From: CAYFMS01 sp964491425
GTDB lineage: Bacteria; Patescibacteriota; Patescibacteriia; UBA9934
Reading direction: 5' to 3'
DNA length: 14,306 nucleotides
Assembly (NCBI GenBank): GCA_964491425.1
Contig: CAZBFR010000019.1
Location: 1-14,306 of the forward strand
This document shows, piece after piece, positions 1 through 6,011 of the stretch. A model generated the notes under the pieces. That model did not search any database. It had not been told where the DNA came from and was given only the letters and a program-made list of their open reading frames with translations. Both the position numbers and the translations under genes were made by a program. The stretch's first letter is position 1. Each line of letters starts with the position of its first letter.

Positions 1-8
1 ACAAGCTC

Positions 9-37
9 TTGACATTTCGCCGGAAAAATGGTGTAAT
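9..37 (+). promoter_or_regulatory. Promoter of the structured RNA at 44-247
   Basis: TTGACA at 9-14 (perfect -35), a 17-nt spacer and TGTAAT at 32-37 (5 of 6 to the -10 consensus). Transcription is expected to begin near position 44. This is one of the best sigma-70-type promoters in the window, and no ORF follows it for 200 nt. Confidence 0.75.
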
Positions 38-43
38 CCTAGC

Positions 44-247
44 AGAAATGGAATCTGCATAAACGACTCTCTTCGTTGCCGGCTCGGGGAGGTAGCGAAG
101 ACTAGAAGCGAGCGCTCCTTGGAAGGGGGTAGTCTCGTGTCGTAAGGACCACAACGCCCTGCGGCGGGGCGAGCGTGTGGGGAGGGTGGGTCCATTGCAG
201 TCCCTCTCCACGTGGACGGTATCTTTCAAGGATGCCGTCTTATTTGT
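44..247 (+). ncRNA. Unidentified structured RNA, about 200 nt
   Basis: There is no ORF between a strong promoter (9-37) and a terminator (215-247), and the stretch is dense in pairing. Helices visible by eye are 71-80 with 91-100 (10 bp including two G-U pairs, 10-nt loop), 100-104 with 130-134, 63-67 with 139-143 (closing), 149-153 with 176-180 plus 155-159 with 167-171, and 181-184 with 206-209. A G-rich run (166-190: GGGG, then GGGG, GGG and GGG with short loops) could form a G-quadruplex in place of the last helices. It lacks the RNase P, tmRNA and SRP signature sequences that I know. A 6S-like regulatory RNA is possible from size and strong promoter, but I cannot show a 6S fold. It precedes xseA, which has its own -10 box, so it looks like an independent transcript and not an xseA leader. 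Confidence 0.6.
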
Positions 248-248
248 T
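215..248 (+). terminator. Rho-independent terminator of the upstream RNA
   Basis: Arms 215-223 and 231-239 form a 9-bp stem (one G-U pair) with a 7-nt loop. It is followed by a T-rich tail (240-248) that runs directly into the -10 box of xseA. Confidence 0.75.
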
Positions 249-253
249 ATAAT
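248..253 (+). promoter_or_regulatory. -10 box of xseA (leaderless start)
   Basis: A perfect TATAAT ends 8 nt before the xseA ATG at 262, so the mRNA would start at or just before the start codon. A weak -35 (TTCAAG, 225-230) lies 17 nt upstream inside the terminator loop. No Shine-Dalgarno sequence can fit. Confidence 0.6.
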
Positions 254-261
254 GAACCCGC

Positions 262-1455
262 ATGAACCATGAACAAAAACAGTATTCAGTTGCCGACTAC
301 CTCGTTTTGCTTAACGAAACGCTCCGCCTTATCCCGGATAACGCCGTACAGGTCGTCGGCGAAGTTTCGGACTACCGGGTAAGTCAGGGGAAATGGATTA
401 ATTTTGATTTAAAGGACGCGGGAGGTGAGGCAAAGATTTCTTGCTTTACGACGATTTACAAACAACGGTTTCCGCTTGAGGACGGGATGCAGGTCGCGGT
501 TTCGGGCTACGCACAGGTCTATCCGCGCTTTGGAAAATTAAGTTTTACAGTTGAGTCGGTCGAGCTTCTCGGGGAGGGGGCGCTTCTTCGCGCGTACCAA
601 CTTTTAAAAGCGAAGCTTGAGAAGGAGGGGCTGTTTGATATTGGGCGAAAGCGCGAGATTCCGCGATTTCCAAAACGAATCGGGCTTATTACCTCGAGCG
701 AGGCGGCGGCTTACGGGGATTTTCTTCGGATCTTGGGTCATCGGTTCGGCGGGCTTGAGATTGTTCATATTCCCGTGCACGTTCAGGGGAAGCTTGCGGT
801 AAAAGAAATTATTTCGGCGTTTGAGGAGTTTAACCAAATGAGTAGCGAAGAACGGCCGGAAGTAATCGTTTTAACGCGCGGGGGAGGGAGTCTCGAGGAT
901 CTCCACGCGTTTAACGACGAGGAGACGGCGCGGGCGGTGTTTCATAGTAAAGCGCCCGTCATCGTTGGCGTTGGGCACGAGCGGGACGAGTCGCTTTGCG
1001 ATTTCGTTGCCGATCTTCGCGCGTCGACACCGTCGCACGCGGCGGAACTTCTCGTTCCAAATCGTCTTGATCTCCTTCGAGAAATCGACGCGACCGTTGT
1101 ACGGATCGAGGACCGGCTTCATACAAGAATCCACCACGGTCTTCGCGCCGTCGACCGCTCGATCTCAATCCTCGACGCGATTTTTACAAGACGAGTCCAA
1201 GAAATACGAATGCTACGCGAGCAATTCTTCCACGCCTTCGATCGTTTTACGCTAAAAATTCAGTCGTCCAAAGAGCGGGTTGAGGCTCTCCGGCGACTCT
1301 TCGAGCAATTTAACGTACAGGCCGTGCTCGATCGAGGATTCGCACTCGTTCGAAACGCGAAAGGCGCGATCCTTCGAGACGCGGGCGCGCTTGCGAGCGG
1401 GGAGCGAATCGAGATACAATTAAAAAAGGGCAAAACACAGGCCGAAATTCTCTAG
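262..1455 (+). CDS. xseA: Exodeoxyribonuclease VII large subunit
   Basis: Catalytic subunit of exonuclease VII, which degrades single-stranded DNA from both ends to short oligonucleotides and works in repair and in clearing ssDNA in the cytoplasm. The first ~100 residues form the OB-fold nucleic-acid-binding domain (VVGEVSDYR and the following strand pattern). The catalytic core follows (about 130-320), with the family hallmarks RGGGSLEDLHAFNDE and GVGHERDESLCDFVADLRA, then a helical arm for the small subunit. At 397 aa it is slightly shorter than the ~450 aa of E. coli XseA but has all core motifs. The ATG at 262 is chosen because a perfect -10 box stands 8 nt before it, giving a leaderless message. 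The stop is 1 nt from xseB, so the two subunits are probably translationally coupled. Confidence 0.97.
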   Translation: MNHEQKQYSVADYLVLLNETLRLIPDNAVQVVGEVSDYRVSQGKWINFDLKDAGGEAKISCFTTIYKQRFPLEDGMQVAVSGYAQVYPRFGKLSFTVESVELLGEGALLRAYQLLKAKLEKEGLFDIGRKREIPRFPKRIGLITSSEAAAYGDFLRILGHRFGGLEIVHIPVHVQGKLAVKEIISAFEEFNQMSSEERPEVIVLTRGGGSLEDLHAFNDEETARAVFHSKAPVIVGVGHERDESLCDFVADLRASTPSHAAELLVPNRLDLLREIDATVVRIEDRLHTRIHHGLRAVDRSISILDAIFTRRVQEIRMLREQFFHAFDRFTLKIQSSKERVEALRRLFEQFNVQAVLDRGFALVRNAKGAILRDAGALASGERIEIQLKKGKTQAEIL

Positions 1456-1456
1456 T

Positions 1457-1666
1457 ATGGCAAAAAAACAACCAACATTTGCGGAGGCGTTCCAAGAGCT
1501 CGAGAAGCTTACGGAGTGGTTCGAAAAAGGGGATACGGATCTCGACGAGAGTATTGTGCAGTTTGAGCGGGGACTTGTTCTCGCAAAACTCTGTAAAGAT
1601 AAGCTCGCCGAAGTTGAAAACAAGGTGATTACGCTAAAGAAGAAATTTATCGAAATCGAAGAATAA
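1457..1666 (+). CDS. xseB: Exodeoxyribonuclease VII small subunit
   Basis: Accessory subunit, several copies of which bind the helical arm of XseA and are needed for activity and solubility. At 69 aa it has the usual size. The family pattern is clear: FAEAFQELEKL near the N-terminus, then DLDESIVQFERGLVLAKLCKDKLAEVENKV, a two-helix coiled-coil hairpin. It starts 1 nt after the xseA stop, without a Shine-Dalgarno sequence, and ends 1 nt before the next ATG, so it lies inside a compact operon. Confidence 0.96.
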   Translation: MAKKQPTFAEAFQELEKLTEWFEKGDTDLDESIVQFERGLVLAKLCKDKLAEVENKVITLKKKFIEIEE

Positions 1667-1667
1667 T

Positions 1668-2179
1668 ATGAAACTGCTATTTAGACTTCTTTTAAACGCC
1701 CTCGCTCTTCTTTTAATCACGCGCCTCGTCGAAGGATTCCACGTCGATAGTCTCTACTTCGCGATTATCGCGTCGATTGTTCTCGGACTTGTAAATGCGA
1801 TTATTCGTCCACTGATCTATCTTCTTACGCTTCCGATTAACCTTGTTACGCTCGGGCTTTTTACCTTTGTGATTAACGCCGCGCTAATCTGGTTTGTCTC
1901 GACCTTCCTCGATGGATTTGAAGTAACGGGATTTCTTCCGGCGCTCCTCGCCGCGATTATCCTCTGGATCGTAAGTTTCGCAACAAATGCNNNNNNNNNN
2001 NNNNNNNNNNNNNNNNNNNNNNNNNNNNNNNNNNNNNNNNNNNNNNNNNNNNNNNNNNNNNNNNNNNNNNNNNNNNNNNNNNNNNNNNNNTTCCGGCGCT
2101 CCTCGCCGCGATTATCCTCTGGATCGTAAGTTTCGCAACAAATGCCCTCCTAAAAAACTCAAAGAAAAAACGCTCCTAA
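1668..2179 (+). CDS. Small integral membrane protein, mycobacterial 4TM phage-holin-like family (split by scaffold gap)
   Basis: The visible part (residues 1-107) has four hydrophobic segments: about 3-20, 28-48, 52-78 and 88-106. The motifs VLGLVNAIIRPLIYLLTLPINLVTLGLFTFVINA are diagnostic of the widespread family annotated as phage holin family 4 superfamily IV (Pfam Phage_holin_4_2). Most members are chromosomal and of unknown function, so the name does not imply a phage. The frame runs into 100 Ns at 1991. The 55 bases before the gap (1936-1990) recur exactly after it (2091-2145). Joining 1990 to 2146 continues the frame with ALLKNSKKKRS and a stop at 2177-2179, giving 118 aa with a basic tail, the normal family length. 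The span given here includes the artefactual gap. Its ATG is 1 nt after xseB. Confidence 0.85.
1936..2145. other. Scaffold gap (100 N) flanked by an exact 55-bp contig overlap
   Basis: Ns fill 1991-2090. The 55-nt segment 1936-1990 is identical to 2091-2145, and the open reading frame closes perfectly if one copy and the Ns are removed. The sequence is therefore an unmerged contig overlap of one assembly k-mer, not a biological repeat. All coordinates to the right are about 155 too high relative to the real chromosome. Confidence 0.93.
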
Positions 2180-2194
2180 TCGGGCGATTTTTTT
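2171..2194 (+). terminator. Weak terminator-like hairpin before the UMP kinase gene
   Basis: Arms 2171-2175 and 2182-2186 pair over 5 bp (one G-U), followed by A and seven Ts (2188-2194) that abut the next ATG at 2195. The short stem overlaps the end of the membrane protein gene. It may only attenuate transcription. Confidence 0.4.
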
Positions 2195-2899
2195 ATGCCA
2201 AAACTTGTTAAAGCGACGAAAACACATATTCTCTCGATCGGTGGATCCCTTCTTGTGCCGGACGGTGGTCCCGACAGAGCTTTTCTTAAGCGCCTTCGGG
2301 AAATGATTCTTCCTGCGGTCGAGCGTGGGGAACGATTTGTTCTTGTTGTTGGGGGCGGAAAGACGGCTCGCCACTATATCGACGCGGCCGAATCGGTCCA
2401 CGGAATTGAACGAGAAGATCTCGATTGGCTTGGAATTCACGCAACACGACTTAATGGTCATTTACTCCGAACGATTTTCCGCGAGCTTGCGAATCCGGTC
2501 GTTGTAAAAAATCCCCTTCGCCTCCCGAAAAAATGGAATGAGCCAATTCTCGTCGCAGCGGGTTGGAAGCCGGGATGGTCGACCGACTACGTCGCGGTGC
2601 GCCTCGCGAACCGCCTTAACGAAAAATCCGTCGTGAACGTTTCAAATATCGACTATGTCTATAGCGAGGACCCGCGCAAAAACCCGAATGCCGAACGCTT
2701 CGAGACAATGAAATGGAAAGATTACCGGGCAATCGTTGGAGATACTTGGGATCCGGGCCTTTCGGCTCCCTTTGACCCGATCGCCTCGAAATTTGCGAAT
2801 AAACACAAAATGGAGGTCGCGATTGTTAACGGGGTAGACTTCGCCCGGGTCGAAAACGCCTTTGAAGGAAGGGAATTTATCGGGACTGTGCTATACTAA
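2195..2899 (+). CDS. pyrH: UMP kinase, archaeal-type amino-acid-kinase fold
   Basis: Phosphorylates UMP to UDP with ATP in the cytoplasm, the step leading to UTP and CTP. The amino-acid-kinase fold is visible: the N-terminal glycine loop SIGGSL (about 15-20), the second glycine motif VLVVGGGKTARHYIDAA (about 50-66), and the nucleotide-binding C-lobe with VVNVSNIDYVYSEDPRKNPNAERF (about 147-170) and DPGLSAPFDPIASKFA. The 234-aa length, the opening without an N-terminal extension and the WSTDYVAV segment fit the archaeal-type uridylate kinase often carried by CPR bacteria and not the usual bacterial PyrH. The symbol is used in that sense. The ATG follows a T7 tract directly, with no ribosome-binding site. 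Its last codons contain the extended -10 promoter of the next gene. Confidence 0.88.
   Translation: MPKLVKATKTHILSIGGSLLVPDGGPDRAFLKRLREMILPAVERGERFVLVVGGGKTARHYIDAAESVHGIEREDLDWLGIHATRLNGHLLRTIFRELANPVVVKNPLRLPKKWNEPILVAAGWKPGWSTDYVAVRLANRLNEKSVVNVSNIDYVYSEDPRKNPNAERFETMKWKDYRAIVGDTWDPGLSAPFDPIASKFANKHKMEVAIVNGVDFARVENAFEGREFIGTVLY
2889..2897 (+). promoter_or_regulatory. Extended -10 promoter of the 2922 gene
   Basis: TGCTATACT (TG at 2889-2890, TATACT 2892-2897) overlaps the pyrH stop codon. The start site is expected near 2904, 18 nt before the next ATG. No good -35 is present, as is usual for extended -10 promoters. Confidence 0.55.
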
Positions 2900-2921
2900 T
2901 AGGGATAATTAACTATTTGCT

Positions 2922-3386
2922 ATGTCAAAAGGGATAAAAATTGTTCTTGGTCTTATCGTGGCGGGGTTCGTGCTTATGGCGGTCCTTGCGATCGTTCTCG
3001 TTGTTGCCTTCGGAGGAAAGCTTAAAAACATGGCACAAGACGCGGAAACCCGCGCGCGAGTTACAAAGGAAATTCTCGGTGACCTTGCGAGCGGTGAATA
3101 TGAGTTCGTTTATGAAAATGCTACAAGCGACGAGTTTAAATCGGTTGCAGATGCGGACGTATTAAAGGAAATTACCGAGGCGACACTGGCGCTTGATAAC
3201 ATGACCCGAGCTACGGTTGATAGCCAATCGATCGAAACGATCGACGGTCAAAAGGTCTATACGACAAAGGGAACAATCTATAGCGATACCGCTACGGAAT
3301 TCTACGAAATGCAGTTTGTTATGGAGGATTATGCGTTTATGATGTCCTATATCGGCCTTGGTCCAGACGCTGCGGACGAGAACTAA
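2922..3386 (+). CDS. Membrane-anchored protein of unknown function
   Basis: Not recognised. The 154-aa product has a short basic N-terminus (MSKGIK), one strong hydrophobic segment at about 6-31 and a hydrophilic, acidic domain of about 120 residues. It is therefore probably a single-pass protein with its C-terminal domain outside the membrane, or an uncleaved signal anchor. The soluble part starts with a helix rich in Asp, Glu and Arg and ends with strand-like segments (KVYTTKGTIYSD, FYEMQFVMED). This order resembles small cystatin- or NTF2-like extracytoplasmic domains, but I see no diagnostic motif. It has its own extended -10 promoter and lies between pyrH and the ribosomal leader. Confidence 0.8.
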   Translation: MSKGIKIVLGLIVAGFVLMAVLAIVLVVAFGGKLKNMAQDAETRARVTKEILGDLASGEYEFVYENATSDEFKSVADADVLKEITEATLALDNMTRATVDSQSIETIDGQKVYTTKGTIYSDTATEFYEMQFVMEDYAFMMSYIGLGPDAADEN

Positions 3387-3401
3387 GAGTTGACAGAAAT
3401 T

Positions 3402-3483
3402 TCGCCTCGGGGTACTCTACGGGCATCCAAAAGCCGTAGAAACTGGGCTCGGTATACCGATAAGTCCCACCGAGGCGATTTTT
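3402..3483 (+). ncRNA. L10-type ribosomal protein leader RNA with terminator-like closing stem
   Basis: Immediately upstream of rplJ, a long closing helix (3402-3410 with 3470-3478, 9 bp) encloses two arms: 3416-3422 with 3434-3440 (7 bp), and 3445-3447 with 3466-3468 continued by 3449-3452 with 3457-3460 (loop TATA). This three-way-junction layout and position match the Rfam L10 leader, where free L10(L12) complex binds the mRNA and represses rplJ-rplL. The closing stem is followed by TTTTT (3479-3483), so here the same helix may act as a transcription terminator. Either the fold attenuates, or it also ends transcription from the upstream gene. Assignment is by structure and context only. 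Confidence 0.65.
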
Positions 3484-3494
3484 CCTTCGATTTT

Positions 3495-3518
3495 ACGGCT
3501 ATTGGGCCGTTTATTTTT
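3495..3518 (+). terminator. Second small hairpin with T-rich tail before rplJ
   Basis: Arms 3495-3499 and 3506-3510 (5 bp, 6-nt loop) precede TTATTTTTATT. It lies 10 nt before the rplJ start, so it may be part of the attenuation or translation control of the L10 operon. It is a weak element. Confidence 0.3.
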
Positions 3519-3527
3519 ATTCATTTT

Positions 3528-4052
3528 ATGGCGAAAACACGAGAACAAAAGAAAGAAATCGTGGCCTCTATTGCGGAAAAGTTCCGCGGGATGAAGGCTG
3601 CGTCGTTCTCCTCGGTTTCCGGTTTCACCATGGAAGATGCGAATACATTGCGTCAAAAGGCTAGTGAGAGCAATGTAAGCGTATTCGTTGCGAAGAAGAC
3701 CCTTCTTCAAATCGCCGCAAAGGAAGCGGGTGTCGAGATCGATCCAAAGAACTTTACCGGATCAATCCTTACAGCTGTTTCTTACGGAGATGAGGTCGCC
3801 GCAGCGAAGCTCGTAAGCGAGTTTGGAAAGTCTCGAGAAGACGTTCTAACGCTCGTCGCCGGTATCCTCGAAGGGAAAGCAATTTCCGCTTCCGAGGTCA
3901 TCGCCCTTGCGAAACTTCCGTCGAAGCACCAACTCCTTGGACAATTGGTCGGAACGATCAATGCTCCAATCAGTGGCTTCGTACAGGTGCTTGCTGGAAA
4001 CATGCGTGGACTTCTTACCGTCTTGAATGCGGTTAAGGAGCAGAAAGCGTAA
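3528..4052 (+). CDS. rplJ: 50S ribosomal protein L10
   Basis: L10 anchors the L7/L12 stalk on the large ribosomal subunit. The 174-aa product has the family pattern: the basic N-terminus MAKTREQKKEIVASIAEKF, the VFVAKKTLLQIAAKEAG region, and a C-terminal helix (QVLAGNMRGLLTVLNAVKEQ) that binds L12 dimers. The reading frame is open back to 3390, but those codons are the leader RNA. Alignment with known L10 proteins fixes the ATG at 3528. No Shine-Dalgarno sequence precedes it. rplL follows after 29 nt in the usual rplJ-rplL order. Confidence 0.96.
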   Translation: MAKTREQKKEIVASIAEKFRGMKAASFSSVSGFTMEDANTLRQKASESNVSVFVAKKTLLQIAAKEAGVEIDPKNFTGSILTAVSYGDEVAAAKLVSEFGKSREDVLTLVAGILEGKAISASEVIALAKLPSKHQLLGQLVGTINAPISGFVQVLAGNMRGLLTVLNAVKEQKA

Positions 4053-4081
4053 ACATTCAAATAAGAATTAATTACTCACAT

Positions 4082-4483
4082 ATGTCAGAAGAAAAGAAAG
4101 ACGTAATCGTCCCAGAAAAGTTTCAATCACTCGTAACCTCGATCGAGCAATTGTCGGTAATCGACCTTGCAGAGCTCGTAAAGGTTCTCGAAGAGAAGTT
4201 CGGTGTTTCAGCAGCGGCTCCAGCCATGATGATGGCAGCACCTGCAGCAGGAGCAGCGGCAGCAGAAGAGAAGTCATCGTTCAACGTTGAACTTACTTCG
4301 GCCGGAGAGAGCAAGATTAACGTTATCAAGGCTGTTCGTGAGCTTACTGGACTCGGACTCAAGGAAGCGAAAGATATCGTTGACGCAGCTCCAAAGATGG
4401 TAAAGGAAGGAGCTGATAAGGCGGCGGCTGAGGACATGAAGTCAAAGCTCGAAGCGGCAGGAGCAGTTGTTACCTTGAAATAA
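4082..4483 (+). CDS. rplL: 50S ribosomal protein L7/L12
   Basis: Multi-copy stalk protein that recruits and activates translation GTPases. The 133-aa product has the N-terminal dimerisation/L10-binding domain (about 8-40: LVTSIEQLSVIDLAELVKVLEEKFGV), an Ala-rich flexible hinge (43-63, AAAPAMMMAAPAAGAAAA) and the globular C-terminal domain (66-133) with the conserved INVIKAVRELTGLGLKEAKDIVDAAP. It is slightly longer than the E. coli protein (~120 aa) because of the hinge and N-terminus. It lies downstream of rplJ and before a strong terminator. Confidence 0.97.
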   Translation: MSEEKKDVIVPEKFQSLVTSIEQLSVIDLAELVKVLEEKFGVSAAAPAMMMAAPAAGAAAAEEKSSFNVELTSAGESKINVIKAVRELTGLGLKEAKDIVDAAPKMVKEGADKAAAEDMKSKLEAAGAVVTLK

Positions 4484-4495
4484 ATTTCAAACAAA

Positions 4496-4527
4496 AATCC
4501 CTCGTCCAAAAGCCGGGGGATTTTGTT
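4496..4527. terminator. Bidirectional terminator after rplL, copy 1 of a 32-bp repeat
   Basis: Arms 4496-4504 and 4514-4522 form a 9-bp stem (one T-G pair) with the loop TCCAAAAGC. T-rich tails lie on both strands, so it can end rplL from the left and the convergent recombinase gene, whose stop codon touches it, from the right. The complete 32 nt recur without a change at 13221-13252. Confidence 0.88.
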
Positions 4528-5356
4528 ATTCAAAAGGGCTCTTAATTCCGAGGAGGTTGGTATTCGCGGCGGCGGTATAGTGCATTGTTGTTCGAATATC
4601 TGTGTGGCCAAGAAGGGACTGGATATAGCGAATATTCGTGCCGTTTTCGAGAAGGTGAGTGGCGAAGGAGTGACGGAGGGAATGAAAAGTTGCCGGCTTT
4701 ATAATCCCGGCGTGTTTTAGTGCGCGCTTGAAAACAAGTTGGATCGATCTACTGTGCATTTTTTTCCCTTCGTAATTAGTAAACACGTAATCGCTCATTT
4801 CTTTGTGTCCAATACATTCGATTAAGCCGGCGAAAAGGGATTGTGGGACAATTGTTACGCGGTCTTTATTGCCCTTTGCTTGACGTATGCTGATGATCGA
4901 TTGTTCGAAATCGATTGCGTCCCCCTTAAGATTGATGACTTCACTCACGCGTAAGCCTGATGCGTAGGCGAGAGCGATCATCGTTTTGTGTTTAAGATTA
5001 AGGACATGTTCAAGGAGCTTCAAGATCTCAAGTTTTGTTAGAACGATAGGAATAGCTTTCGGTCGTTTTGCTCTTGGGATACGAAGATGTCGCGTTGAGA
5101 CCTGGATAACCGATCGGTAATAAAAGAGGATTGCATTCGTGTGTAGATTCATTGTTTGGGCAGATAGCCCCCGTGATTTTAAGCTTAGCAGGTAGCCCGT
5201 GATCGTTTCCTGTACCGGACTCGCTAGGTCGCCTCCAAATTGAAAATACGCCCTTAAGCAGGCTGTATAGGTCTTCTTTGTCTTTGCGCTGTAATAGCGT
5301 AGGCCTATTTCTCTTTTTGTTCGGTTTAGTGCTTCGTTGATCGAATAAATAAACAT
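4526..5356 (-). CDS. Integron-type tyrosine recombinase (Xer/IntI family)
   Basis: Site-specific recombinase expected to insert and excise cassettes at attI and attC. The 276 aa hold an N-terminal SAM-like core-binding domain (about 15-90, KTYTACLRAYFQFGG) and a C-terminal catalytic domain. All tyrosine-recombinase residues are visible: Arg136 (ASGLRVSEV), Lys161 (AKGNKDR), His225 and Arg228 (HSLRHSF), His251 (LLGHTDIRTT) and nucleophile Tyr260. The ending LGIKSPFE resembles the GVRSPLD tail of IntI proteins. However, the segment between VPQSL (about 170) and HSRSIQLVFKRALKHAGI is only ~30 residues. IntI carries an extra ~35-residue insertion there that helps bind folded attC. The protein is thus Xer-sized but sits in a textbook integron position, divergent from attI and the array. 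Its stop codon meets the rplL terminator. A good promoter (5397-5425) and a leader hairpin precede it. Confidence 0.9.
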   Translation of the reverse strand: MFIYSINEALNRTKREIGLRYYSAKTKKTYTACLRAYFQFGGDLASPVQETITGYLLSLKSRGLSAQTMNLHTNAILFYYRSVIQVSTRHLRIPRAKRPKAIPIVLTKLEILKLLEHVLNLKHKTMIALAYASGLRVSEVINLKGDAIDFEQSIISIRQAKGNKDRVTIVPQSLFAGLIECIGHKEMSDYVFTNYEGKKMHSRSIQLVFKRALKHAGIIKPATFHSLRHSFATHLLENGTNIRYIQSLLGHTDIRTTMHYTAAANTNLLGIKSPFE

Positions 5357-5359
5357 AAT

Positions 5360-5381
5360 CTCCCCATCCTGTAATGGGGAG
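5360..5381 (-). promoter_or_regulatory. Hairpin in the recombinase mRNA leader
   Basis: A perfect 8-bp stem (5374-5381 with 5360-5367; arm CTCCCCAT; 6-nt loop) ends 3 nt before the ATG of the recombinase gene. It starts about 9 nt after the predicted start site, so it fills most of the leader and would hinder ribosome entry. It is a candidate for translational control of the recombinase. Confidence 0.6.
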
Positions 5382-5396
5382 TTTGCTTATGTGGTT

Positions 5397-5425
5397 ATCA
5401 TAGCTTCTCAAATTATGGACGTCAA
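5397..5425 (-). promoter_or_regulatory. Recombinase promoter (Pint)
   Basis: On the minus strand, TTGACG (5425-5420), a 17-nt spacer and TATGAT (5402-5397), each 5 of 6 to consensus. Transcription would start near 5390, giving a leader of about 34 nt. Confidence 0.72.
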
Positions 5426-5478
5426 AACGATCTGTGGGTAGGATAGGGTTTTTGCAGATACCCCCTAAATTTTTCTCA

Positions 5479-5484
5479 TATAAT
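5479..5484 (+). promoter_or_regulatory. -10 of a candidate cassette promoter (Pc)
   Basis: A perfect TATAAT pointing into the array, 46 nt before the attI core, the usual place for Pc. The best -35-like motif upstream (TTGCAG, 5452-5457) is 21 nt away, so the promoter may need an activator or rely on its -10. ATTATCCGGAATTAT (5490-5504), a near-palindrome, covers the expected start site and could be an operator or a recombinase-binding site. Confidence 0.5.
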
Positions 5485-5516
5485 CTGTCATTATCCGGAA
5501 TTATCTGCTACTGTTT

Positions 5517-5536
5517 CACATAAGAACGAGTTAGCT
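5517..5536 (+). other. attI-like site, core GTTAGCT at 5530-5536
   Basis: GTTAGCT is followed by GAAAT, exactly as in the attC cores, but lacks paired R''/L'' arms on its left, as expected for attI. It lies 174 nt from the recombinase start. CACATAAG (5517-5524) just left of it is an inverted copy of CTTATGTG (5386-5393) near the recombinase start, and may be a recombinase arm site. Confidence 0.75.
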
Positions 5537-5657
5537 GAAATATTCCTTTTCTGGGCTATTCCCACTTCGCTCCCGTGGATCTTCGAGGAACAGGCACCCA
5601 ATTGTTTTAAAAAATTTTCAAATTTCTTTTCGCGTCGAAGACATGAATTAAGCCGCT

Positions 5658-5700
5658 AAAAAATACGAGCTTTCCACCAGATGAGCCAGTAAGTGGCTCG
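5658..5700 (-). terminator. Minus-strand terminator with conserved loop
   Basis: CGAGC (5666-5670) pairs with GCTCG (5696-5700), extended inside by CAC with GTG. On the minus strand it is followed by a T6 tail (5663-5658). The 14-nt loop CCACCAGATGAGCC (5674-5687) is identical in the terminator at 13298-13341. It would stop transcripts from cassette 1 before they reach the recombinase gene. Confidence 0.6.
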
Positions 5701-5744
5701 TGGTAGACAGTAGCCGATAGGGCCAATACCCCAATTCGCAAAAT

Positions 5745-5783
5745 AAAAAAAATGAGGTCGCACACAGTTTCCCATATGCGACC
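5745..5783 (-). terminator. Rho-independent terminator of the cassette 1 RNA
   Basis: Perfect 7-bp stem (GGTCGCA, 5777-5783 with 5756-5762 read on the minus strand), 14-nt loop, then TCA and eight Ts (5752-5745). Confidence 0.75.
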
Positions 5784-5837
5784 CCTACTCAGTTCCGAAG
5801 AACCTACGCCTTCGTGAGCACACTGGCACCACGAATT
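5745..5837 (-). ncRNA. Cassette-borne small RNA, about 93 nt
   Basis: Predicted from a full transcription unit on the minus strand: promoter 5872-5844, start near 5837, and a strong terminator at 5783-5745. Inside are a hairpin with a UUCG tetraloop (5803-5800 with 5795-5792) and a possible 4-bp helix (5833-5830 with 5816-5813). No start codon with a ribosome-binding site and reading frame of useful length is seen. It is the only gene-like content of cassette 1. Its target is unknown. It is oriented against the usual reading direction of the array, towards the recombinase. Confidence 0.6.
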
Positions 5838-5843
5838 AATGAA

Positions 5844-5872
5844 ACAATACCTTGAAACAGCAATGTTGTCAA
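5844..5872 (-). promoter_or_regulatory. Promoter of the cassette 1 RNA
   Basis: On the minus strand, a perfect TTGACA (5872-5867), a 17-nt spacer and TATTGT (5849-5844, 4 of 6). The predicted start is near 5837. Confidence 0.65.
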
Positions 5873-6011
5873 TAGTCTAGTTGCGATTTTTGTCTAAAAT
5901 AGACATTTTCTACAAGTTTTTGTACATTTGATAGACATCGTTCCGTGTCGAAAAGAAATTTGAAAGTTTTTTAAAACAACCGACTATCGTCGGAAAGAAA
6001 AGGAATACATA

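Noticed and set aside
1936..2145. 55-bp direct repeat as a biological duplication
   Set aside because: It flanks a run of exactly 100 Ns and the gene closes in frame when collapsed, so it is an assembly artefact.
1668..2179. Prophage, because of the holin-like protein
   Set aside because: The family is mostly chromosomal, and no other phage gene is in the window.
3390..3418. TTGACA-17-TACTCT as the rplJ promoter
   Set aside because: A start near 3425 would remove the left arm of the 9-bp closing helix, and the -10 matches only 3 of 6. I keep it only as a remark.
3390..3527. N-terminal extension of L10
   Set aside because: The frame is open, but the sequence is a structured leader, and known L10 proteins begin at the MAKTREQKK segment (ATG 3528).
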